Below are positions 1 through 6,569 of a stretch of 12,101 nt of DNA, piece after piece; the first letter of the stretch is position 1, and every line of letters begins with the position of its first letter. The notes under the pieces were generated by a model. It saw only the letters and a program-made list of their open reading frames with translations, had not been told where the DNA came from and did no database searches. The translations under genes and the position numbers were made by a program. The DNA is from Williamwhitmania sp035530955 (lineage in GTDB: Bacteria > Bacteroidota > Bacteroidia > Bacteroidales > Williamwhitmaniaceae): the NCBI GenBank assembly GCA_035530955.1, contig DATKTT010000318.1:1-12101 (forward strand). The letters are read 5' to 3'.

Positions 1-1994
1 ATTCTCGGCACCAAAGACGCATCCCTGTCTCTAAAATAGAAATATCCACCAGCATCAAAATACATATGATTATTAACCGCCGACTGCAGATAAACATACG
101 ATCCGCTACTTGTTATTGCAATAAAACCCGTTCCTGTTTCGACAATATAGGCTCCTGAATTGTTACTAAATCCTAAATTGCCAGATAAGGTCAATGCTGC
201 AAGGGTTGGGCTATCCCCTGTTCCCACACCCAAAGTAGTTCTTATCGCCCCGACATTGGCATCATCTAAAATGGTTTGAGCGGCGGCAGTGATGGTCGTG
301 CTTGCAGGTAAGGATAATGTCGCAATATCAGCGTCAAGTCCGAGTGTCGCAATTACATTAGCGGCAGCGGCATCGTCTATTATTGAAGCTCCAAAAGCAG
401 AAATCGTTGTATTGGCAGGTAAAGCAAGAGTGGCAATATCAGCGTCTAATCCTAAAGTAGCGATTTGAGCGGCAGCGTTGGCGTCATCAAGTAAAGCTCG
501 TCCTGCGGCAGTCAAATCAAACTCCGCCCAAGTATCAACATCTGTCGTGTAAAGTCCTTTGTCGGCAGCGGTGCCTAAAAGGGCGATAGAAGTGAGAGTA
601 GCGTCGAGGGGCTGGTAACGAAGGTCTCCACGAGTGTCATTATGATATTGAGAATGGTCATCGTCTGCCAATCCAGCCAAACTACCGTGATCTTGTGCAG
701 GAGCTGAAGGCGAAAGAGGTGCTGTTCGCCAATCAACATAATCATCGCCCTCGTCTGTTTGAACCACCCTTGCCTTGACAGCATTCCCATAACCATCGTC
801 TGTTTGGAATATTACCGTAGCAATGGCTTTCATTTCCTTGGATGGTAAAGCTCCTAATAAAAGAGAATTAATCTCTGTCGTAGCTCCAATTCTTGCGTCT
901 TTTAACTTAGCATATTGTGCCTGTCCCATTATAGATATTGGGTTCAAATCAGCATTACTTGTAGCAAATATATGATACAAAACCCAATTTCCGTCAGTTA
1001 CTTCAGTAAGAGTTCCAGCATTATCATAATATACTCTCCCACCACCAGCGTTGAGAACCGAAAATCCAGCTTGCGTATCTTTTCGCCAGTCAAGTGCCAC
1101 ATTCCTATACCAGACCTCAAGACCTGTTAGTTTACCTATGGCGTTTGTGGTAAATTTAATGTCCTCATCAAATATCTGTCCTGTTGCCACGGAGAATTGA
1201 GCGTCCTCGTCGTCTGTCCCATCGCTTATTACGAAATCGCCCAGAGCCAGTCCGTCAAAATACATAGTTCCTTCAGTAAAATGATGTAGTCTGTGTGAAT
1301 AAGGACTGATACTCAATCCGTGTCGTTCTTCTATCAGTTCGCCTAAATTATTATCTGCATCCCAATAAACATAGGCTACGAGACATTTAGTCAGCGTGGC
1401 GGTTTCAATCTGAGCATCTGTGGGGTTGGCTATGGTAGTAAGCACTGCACCGTCGTAATAGAATATGTGTAACCCTTCCGTATCGGCAATATCAACATAA
1501 TTGACATTAACAACATCAGAAGTAGCCACGGTATATTTGACGCCTTGGACAAAATAATCAAATGAGACACCAGTAGGATTGATGGTCAATCTCCTGTTGG
1601 CATCAGACCAAGCCAAACTTGAAGCTGTCCTGTTCGGAAAGCCATTTTGCAACCACTCGGTTCTTAGGGGGTATCGGAGGTTACCAGTTGCAGGAAGGAG
1701 ATAGTCGGTGTCGGCGACGGCGACGGCGATATTCCCCCCACCATCGGCTTTGACAAGTCCGTTGATAGCACCAACAATAGGATCGGTTTCGACTGTAAGA
1801 TAACCCGCATCATTGGTAAATACCGAGACATTTGGAGGCCCAGCAAGCCAAGCAGTAAATATAGGATCGACTTCTACACCAACCCCACCTGCGACGCCGC
1901 CACCATCAGACTTAAACATTGCTTGGCGTATTTTTTTATCAACACCAAGAACTTTATGTTCCTTAATATGATTTGAGATTCGCTTAAGATTCAT
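1..1994 (-). CDS. Tail fibre / appendage protein, C-terminus outside window
   Basis: The frame from the ATG at 1994-1992 stays open for 664 codons to the window edge, so the C-terminus is missing. It probably encodes a virion appendage that contacts the host surface. Visible parts: an N-terminal stretch with a Gly/Val-rich turn and the fibre-like phrase DPIFTAWLAGPPN (about residues 43-55); a long mixed beta region (about 100-430) with ERHGLSISPYSHRLHH, which resembles a conserved domain of phage appendage proteins; DHGSLAGLADDDHSQYH at about 435, a motif typical of phage fibres; then DLTAAGRALLDD leading into 37-residue repeats (about 501-590). After these comes Gly/Ser-rich beta sequence (SGNLGFSNNSGAY). 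The start overlaps the end of the upstream coiled-coil gene by 11 bases and has only a GAGAG-like ribosome site. A later ATG at 1919 is possible. The fibre role is inferred from motifs; the receptor is unknown. Confidence 0.8.
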   Translation of the reverse strand, partial: MNLKRISNHIKEHKVLGVDKKIRQAMFKSDGGGVAGGVGVEVDPIFTAWLAGPPNVSVFTNDAGYLTVETDPIVGAINGLVKADGGGNIAVAVADTDYLLPATGNLRYPLRTEWLQNGFPNRTASSLAWSDANRRLTINPTGVSFDYFVQGVKYTVATSDVVNVNYVDIADTEGLHIFYYDGAVLTTIANPTDAQIETATLTKCLVAYVYWDADNNLGELIEERHGLSISPYSHRLHHFTEGTMYFDGLALGDFVISDGTDDEDAQFSVATGQIFDEDIKFTTNAIGKLTGLEVWYRNVALDWRKDTQAGFSVLNAGGGRVYYDNAGTLTEVTDGNWVLYHIFATSNADLNPISIMGQAQYAKLKDARIGATTEINSLLLGALPSKEMKAIATVIFQTDDGYGNAVKARVVQTDEGDDYVDWRTAPLSPSAPAQDHGSLAGLADDDHSQYHNDTRGDLRYQPLDATLTSIALLGTAADKGLYTTDVDTWAEFDLTAAGRALLDDANAAAQIATLGLDADIATLALPANTTISAFGASIIDDAAAANVIATLGLDADIATLSLPASTTITAAAQTILDDANVGAIRTTLGVGTGDSPTLAALTLSGNLGFSNNSGAYIVETGTGFIAITSSGSYVYLQSAVNNHMYFDAGGYFYFRDRDASLVPR
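225..494 (-). repeat. 37-residue tandem repeats in the fibre gene
   Basis: Two complete 111-base units (494-384 and 383-273) and a partial third (272-225) encode related segments. Both full units carry IATLGLDADIATL followed by a LPAxTTI turn. Each unit begins L/I-L/I-DD-A, and the third keeps ILDDAN and TTLGV. The unit length is the same in both full copies. At the DNA level the copies differ at many third positions, so this is an old duplication. Such repeats usually form a trimeric fibre shaft, which is an inference here. Confidence 0.85.
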
Positions 1995-2682
1995 CTCTCT
2001 CTATCTCCATTTTTCTGCCATCATCATTGATTCTATAAATCACTTTTTTATCACCATAGAATTCAGTAATATCCCGATCGGTCACCACAATCTTATCTGG
2101 TTCTTTAATGTATTTTGATACCCGATTTATAAATCCAGAAACCTTTAAAATAAAAGGAGCAAAAAGTGTCTCAATTGATTTTAAAAGCCAATTTATTGGA
2201 TTTTTAACATCTGTCTTTTCTACTTTTACATCGGCGGGCTTAACCTCAATATAGGGATCAAAAATCGGTTCAACTTTGACTTCTTTACTTTCAACTTTAA
2301 TTTCTGGTTTCAGTTCTAAAGTTTCAACTTTTTTTATAAGATCAGAGATAAGTTTATTAGTTTGCAGGGCGGATTTAGAATTTATCTTTTCTTTCAGGAG
2401 CTTGATTTCTCTAATTACTTTTTCTTGATTGACTTCAACCTTAACCTTCGGCGATTTTACAATGGGTCGAACTTCTTTGGATTCCACCCTGATTTCAGGT
2501 TTCATTTCTAAAGCCTCAATCTTATCTCCTAAACTTTCCAATAACCGAACAATCTCAGAATTATCAGGTTTTCGATATTTCTGATTCAATTCCCGAAGTT
2601 CAAAAAGCATTGCCTCCAGTTTATTTCGTTTTTCGAGCAGTTTTCTTTTTAGATTTTTTAATTGTTCTTCGTTTGATTCCAT
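1984..2682 (-). CDS. Coiled-coil protein of unknown function with internal repeat
   Basis: I do not recognise this 232-residue protein as a named family. Residues 4-36 are a charged helix with leucine spacing typical of a coiled coil (QLKNLKRKLLEKRNKLEAML). Two copies of an 18-residue motif around LExKPEIxVESKEV lie at about 54-71 and 118-135, each followed by Val/Lys/Glu alternation that suggests beta strands. Residues 160-192 are amphipathic (WLLKSIETLFAPFILKVSGF). The C-terminus (about 198-230) looks like a small beta domain with YGDKKVIYRINDDGRKMEI. It lies between the portal-MuF gene (62-base overlap) and the fibre gene (11-base overlap), so a virion or assembly role is plausible. The ATG at 2682 has a weak ribosome site. 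An ATG at 2610 after GGAGG would avoid the overlap, but its spacing of two bases is short and it would cut the helix. Confidence 0.75.
   Translation of the reverse strand: MESNEEQLKNLKRKLLEKRNKLEAMLFELRELNQKYRKPDNSEIVRLLESLGDKIEALEMKPEIRVESKEVRPIVKSPKVKVEVNQEKVIREIKLLKEKINSKSALQTNKLISDLIKKVETLELKPEIKVESKEVKVEPIFDPYIEVKPADVKVEKTDVKNPINWLLKSIETLFAPFILKVSGFINRVSKYIKEPDKIVVTDRDITEFYGDKKVIYRINDDGRKMEIERDES
2278..2331 (-). repeat. Internal repeat copy 2 (KPEIKVESKEV)
   Basis: This encodes residues 118-135 of the coiled-coil protein, 64 residues after copy 1. The stretch between the copies is helical and charged (EKVIREIKLLKEKI), so the protein may be built from two helix-plus-strand units. Confidence 0.85.
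2470..2523 (-). repeat. Internal repeat copy 1 (KPEIRVESKEV)
   Basis: This encodes residues 54-71 of the coiled-coil protein. It matches the copy at 2278-2331 at 14 of 18 residues. All four changes are conservative (I/V, A/T, M/L, R/K), so selection seems to hold the motif. Confidence 0.85.
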
Positions 2683-5074
2683 TCAATTCTCTTTCAACTT
2701 CATCGAGAAGTTTATCTCTTTTTGGTTTAGATTTCGGCTTTTGCTTTTTTTCAATTTTTTCGACTAATTTTTCCACTGACTTGAGAACACAACGGCAATT
2801 ACAATGTAGGGGCGGAGATTCAATATTGTCAAATTCAATCGACATAACCCCGCCATCAATACCATTAACCGAATCGCCAACTTTAAAGTAAGTATCATCC
2901 AATCTGGCTTGAGCATTATATTCTGATTCCATTGAAGCACAGAACTCGCACAATCTATCATCAGGCGTCACAATCCATTCCTTACCCTCTACTACGCCTG
3001 ATTGTTTGAAAGCATCAATTGCCGCAAAATTAGTCGCTCTTGAAACCTCAGTTTTAGCAATAGTTTCGGCTTGGTAAATCTCTAATGATTTATACCCTCC
3101 GATAACTCTGTCCTTTAATTGGGCAATGCTTTCACCATTCTTGATTCCTTCAGCAAGGGATTTTCTAATTTTGTCATAGGCGGTGGAAGTTACGGTTTTG
3201 GAGACTTTTTTGGGTTTTAAATTGAGGTATTTTCTGGCCGCATCAAGCAAATAATAAGTTATTTCAGGCTTTACAGTCAGCATCGCTTCAGTTCCTTGAA
3301 TTAGGAGGGTTTTTTTGAGGATCGGGGTTAAGAGATCAATTCCTAGAGTTAAATATTTGCCTTGATCCCACATAAACTCTTTACCGATTTTCTTCTCAAT
3401 ATTCTTTGTCAGGATAAATTTAGTTCCTTTATCAAGTTTTCTCATTATTTCCTCCATCTGGGGTTGAAAGTATTTCCACTTCATTGCATCATTCATCTCT
3501 TTTTCCAGCTTGTCGGAATTGGAAAGTAAAGATTTCACATACAAATCAGTATCAGATTTGGTTCTCATATCTTTGTATTTGGGTTCATTCTTAAAGACTG
3601 GTTTAGGTTTGATTTTGGATTTTAAGATTTTCTTAATCTCTTCCTTTAAATCCTCCCGCATTTGTTTTATTCTGATATTTCTGTTTTTCAAGGCGATGAC
3701 TTTTTCTTTTAGGTTGGATGGGAGTTTCTTTTTACCTTTAACTTTCAAAACCCGATAACCGAGAGTTTCAATTTCTTCTGATTCTTCAGTCGGTTTTTCT
3801 TCAGTCGGTTTTTCTTCTTGTTGTTCTGTTGGTTTGGGTTCAGTTTGGACTTCAGGCGTATTTGGCGTCGGGTTTGACATCGTGGTTAACATCAGGGGTT
3901 GCCAGATTTCATCTCCACCTTCAAGTGGCGGCAAACCTTCTTCGTCTCTAATTTCGTTCTTAGTCATCCATTTATCAACAGCGGCTGTATATTCGGCGAT
4001 TTTTACGGTTCTGTCTTTTGGCACAGGATCAACAAAATCCAAAAACAAATCTTCCGAATCATCAAATAACGGCAATAAGAACTCATTAAAAGATTCCACA
4101 AATTGAGCCATTTTCGGTCTGACGCAATTCTTAGCAAAGACATATTCGGAAGCCTCGGCATTAGCTCGATTGACATCCTCCGTAATTCCAAGTGCGATTT
4201 TAGTCGTTTTGAACATCGCCATCAGTTTGTCTCGCAAGAATTTTTGCTGTTCAATAAAGTCCATATCCTTAGAGGTCTGTTGTAATTTTTCAACTTTTAG
4301 CCCAGCTTCTAAAATAGCGGTCTTGAAAGCATTGGCTGGCCCTTTGTAGTTCGCATCCCATGCATTTTTTAATCTGTCAATAATATCCGCATTCAACTTT
4401 TGGTCGGTATAGAGTACGGTATAAGGCACGGCCGAATTCTTAAAGAATGTCTGATTAAACAACTCCGAATAATGCATCGTATCTATTGAGCCCTGAGCCG
4501 CCTCGACTACGCCATATCCCCGCCAGATATTCTTGGGATTCATATTTTGGATATAGATCACTTCATTGGGTTTGAGTTCGATTTTGTTAATCTGTCCATT
4601 CATTTCATCTGTGTAATCAAACCTTACAATCATCTCAAAACCATCAGCCGTTTTGCCGATTATCGGGGTTAGTTTTAGAGGATTCAACGGCCAGAGTTCT
4701 TTTATTTCGTTGCCAACTCGTCTAATTCTAATCGGGCTTTCGCCAGTCAAAAGACGATAAGTTTGCAAAAGATAAAGAAACTCTCTTTTGGTCATTTCAG
4801 CGTTAGGTCTGTGCAAGAGTTCCAAAACTGAATGTTCTTTTACCTCATCAACATCTTCGCCCTTAACCTTATAAAGTTCAAAATCAATATCGGCCACTGA
4901 TTCAGCGATTGCCGAAATATTAGCATAAGTCCAACTAATATACTCTTCTAATAAAGTAGCTGATTTTTCAGGCAAACCAAATCCGCTCAAAGAAATTGTT
5001 TTCCATTGAGGGTCTGGGTCTGAACTGATTAATTTTTCTTTTGGTTTTAGTCTAAAAAAGTCTAAAAAACTCAT
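2621..5074 (-). CDS. Portal protein fused to MuF head morphogenesis domain
   Basis: This 817-residue protein appears to join two normally separate head proteins. Residues 1 to about 395 resemble HK97/SPP1-type portals, the ring at one capsid vertex through which DNA is packaged: an N-terminal helix region (EEYISWTYANISAIAESVA), the WPLNPLKLTPI strand, and later the GITEDVNRANAEAS and NEFLLPLF segments. A Pro/Glu/Thr linker follows (about 401-435). Residues of about 505-765 match the MuF family, with IAKTEVSRATNFAAIDAF at about 672, WIVTPDDRLCEFC at 700-712 and PPLHCNCRC at 754-762. The paired cysteines and histidine could bind metal. The tail (about 770-817) is very Lys/Arg-rich. The start is well supported: AGGAG at 5083-5079 sits four bases upstream and overlaps the stop of the tail hub gene. 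The 3' end overlaps the next gene by 62 bases. Portal identity is strong; the MuF call is motif-based. Confidence 0.9.
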   Translation of the reverse strand: MSFLDFFRLKPKEKLISSDPDPQWKTISLSGFGLPEKSATLLEEYISWTYANISAIAESVADIDFELYKVKGEDVDEVKEHSVLELLHRPNAEMTKREFLYLLQTYRLLTGESPIRIRRVGNEIKELWPLNPLKLTPIIGKTADGFEMIVRFDYTDEMNGQINKIELKPNEVIYIQNMNPKNIWRGYGVVEAAQGSIDTMHYSELFNQTFFKNSAVPYTVLYTDQKLNADIIDRLKNAWDANYKGPANAFKTAILEAGLKVEKLQQTSKDMDFIEQQKFLRDKLMAMFKTTKIALGITEDVNRANAEASEYVFAKNCVRPKMAQFVESFNEFLLPLFDDSEDLFLDFVDPVPKDRTVKIAEYTAAVDKWMTKNEIRDEEGLPPLEGGDEIWQPLMLTTMSNPTPNTPEVQTEPKPTEQQEEKPTEEKPTEESEEIETLGYRVLKVKGKKKLPSNLKEKVIALKNRNIRIKQMREDLKEEIKKILKSKIKPKPVFKNEPKYKDMRTKSDTDLYVKSLLSNSDKLEKEMNDAMKWKYFQPQMEEIMRKLDKGTKFILTKNIEKKIGKEFMWDQGKYLTLGIDLLTPILKKTLLIQGTEAMLTVKPEITYYLLDAARKYLNLKPKKVSKTVTSTAYDKIRKSLAEGIKNGESIAQLKDRVIGGYKSLEIYQAETIAKTEVSRATNFAAIDAFKQSGVVEGKEWIVTPDDRLCEFCASMESEYNAQARLDDTYFKVGDSVNGIDGGVMSIEFDNIESPPLHCNCRCVLKSVEKLVEKIEKKQKPKSKPKRDKLLDEVERELNGIKRRTIKKSKKKTARKTK
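3784..3817 (-). repeat. 15-base tandem repeat in the portal-MuF linker
   Basis: Two perfect 15-base copies (3784-3798 and 3799-3813) plus four bases of a third encode KPTEE repeats in the linker between the portal and MuF halves. As the unit is a multiple of three, gain or loss of copies would change linker length without breaking the frame. Confidence 0.9.
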
Positions 5075-5078
5075 AGTT

Positions 5079-5083
5079 CTCCT
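5079..5083 (-). promoter_or_regulatory. Ribosome binding site of portal-MuF
   Basis: AGGAG lies four bases before the ATG at 5074 and begins inside the TAG stop of the upstream hub gene. Translation of the portal is therefore likely to be coupled to the end of hub translation. Confidence 0.85.
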
Positions 5084-6569
5084 ATGTTTTAAATGTTATT
5101 CCGTCAAATGAAAAATATGCATTACTACCAGTCGAAATCAACGCACCGCCATTTGCTAATATCTCCAATACCCCCAATACTCCACCCGAAACTACCGCAA
5201 ACATCAACCTATACGGCGGCCTGTATCCAGCAGGCAAAACAAAAGCATTTTGGCTAACTGCCCCGTCTTTAATCAATCCCCTTAAATGCACAAAACCCAA
5301 ATTGTCTTTTGTATAACCAGCGGGGCTGTAAGCGCCGCCCAAATTAACCCAAGAATTAATCAAGGTCGGTGCGATCCATTTGTCAGTATCGGTATCATAA
5401 CTTGTCGCTCTGCCAGTCGCTTCGCCTGCTTCAATTTTTTTCTTATTGTCCACAATCTCTTTGCCAGCCGAAACGCTTAATGATTCAATTTCTATCACAA
5501 CCTTATCGGGCGTATAATCAACTGAACGAATCACCATATTGCCCGAAAAGGTCTGAGAAGTAATTGTGTTGAGATTTAAAAACTTGCAAGTATCCCCCGG
5601 ATTTATGGATTCAATATCATATCCATTGGGGTTGCCATTATTGTCTAATATCTCGATAGTGGTTTTGACATCGGCATTTTTCTTTTCAGCCAAAGTTGAT
5701 TCTCCAGCGTTATCGGCTGTTTCCGAAACCGAAACCCGATTATCAGTCACCACTTCCCATCTATCATCATATAAGTCAGAGGAATCGGTGTCGGAATAAA
5801 TCTTAAGAATTTGAGTGTCAGGATTGTCGCCAGAAGAAAACAAAACCCGATTAACCACATTTTCCATATTCTTTTCAACTTTGATGGCTTTAAAATGCTT
5901 GCCAAAAACAAATTTATGATCGGCTAAATTTGGCTTTGGCTTGAACTTTAAGACATTATCCGCCCCGACATACCACCACCAATTAGAAGGTGCGTATTCT
6001 CGACATATATCTAAGGCTTCATTGTATTTTTTGGCATTGAAAGTATAAGTGAAAGTATTGCCCGAATCTTCAGTTGAGGTTGTTGAATAGTTGATTATCG
6101 GATTTTTGGCTTCGGTCTGGTATCTGTCTATTATCGCCGTGACCACATCTCTTGCCTCAGCCGCCGAAGCGGTTGCCCCAGTCGTCAGTCCCGCCGCCGT
6201 GTCGGTTTTTAACTCAATCTGCGTGCTGTTTTTAAGAATCGAAGTTCCTAATTTAGAAACATAACCCAACAGAGTAATCTCAACCCCTTCAGAATTTCCG
6301 TCAATATAGGGCGTATAGTTTGATATAAAGCCTGAATATATTTTCATACCAGTCGAAGGCGTATCGCCATCAGAGCAGATTATTTCAATCTTATTATTTA
6401 GTTTGACATCATCATTTTCGCCGAAATCATCAAATTGTCTGGCTAATTTTATCTTGCACTCCCCAAGACCTCCGTTGATTGTTTTTTTAAACCCATCAAA
6501 AGAAGCATCAGCCCAAGAGGTGATGTAATTTCCATTTGATTTATAAACTTTATAAGTGTATTTTTTCAT
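5082..6569 (-). CDS. Tail hub (Tal-like) protein with C-terminal fibre-like domain
   Basis: This 495-residue protein is probably the central hub of the tail tip. Residues 1-110 look like the first hub barrel of siphophage Tal / gp27-like proteins (GLGECKIKLARQFDDF, MKIYSGFISNYTPYI, GVEITLLGYVSKLG). Residues of about 135-365 hold the alpha/beta and second-barrel part, including YNEALDICREYAPSNWWW at about 182 and NPGDTCKFLNLN near 323. A short linker (GKEIVDNKKKIEAGEATGRA) leads to a separate beta domain at 397-495 with INSWVNLGGAYSPAGY, GFVHLRGLIK and LPAGYRPPYR, a type seen at the ends of phage receptor-binding proteins. No peptidase or lysozyme motif is visible, unlike many Tal proteins. 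The start overlaps the Dit stop as ATGA, and the AAGAAG ribosome site is weak, so translational coupling is likely. The function is inferred from position and fold-like motifs. Confidence 0.8.
   Translation of the reverse strand: MKKYTYKVYKSNGNYITSWADASFDGFKKTINGGLGECKIKLARQFDDFGENDDVKLNNKIEIICSDGDTPSTGMKIYSGFISNYTPYIDGNSEGVEITLLGYVSKLGTSILKNSTQIELKTDTAAGLTTGATASAAEARDVVTAIIDRYQTEAKNPIINYSTTSTEDSGNTFTYTFNAKKYNEALDICREYAPSNWWWYVGADNVLKFKPKPNLADHKFVFGKHFKAIKVEKNMENVVNRVLFSSGDNPDTQILKIYSDTDSSDLYDDRWEVVTDNRVSVSETADNAGESTLAEKKNADVKTTIEILDNNGNPNGYDIESINPGDTCKFLNLNTITSQTFSGNMVIRSVDYTPDKVVIEIESLSVSAGKEIVDNKKKIEAGEATGRATSYDTDTDKWIAPTLINSWVNLGGAYSPAGYTKDNLGFVHLRGLIKDGAVSQNAFVLPAGYRPPYRLMFAVVSGGVLGVLEILANGGALISTGSNAYFSFDGITFKT

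Noticed and set aside
225..494. A CRISPR-like array
   Set aside because: The 111-base period, absence of short identical repeats with unique spacers and the intact reading frame show that it is protein repeat coding.
2621..2682. A programmed frameshift joining portal-MuF to the coiled-coil protein
   Set aside because: The second frame is +1 relative to the first, the A-rich bases do not form a suitable +1 site, and the second frame has its own ATG.
6566..6569. Use of TGA as a glycine or tryptophan codon, as in some Patescibacteria or mollicutes
   Set aside because: The Dit gene ends with TGA in an ATGA overlap with the next start, and the long frames read through with normal TGG and GGN codons and no internal TGA.
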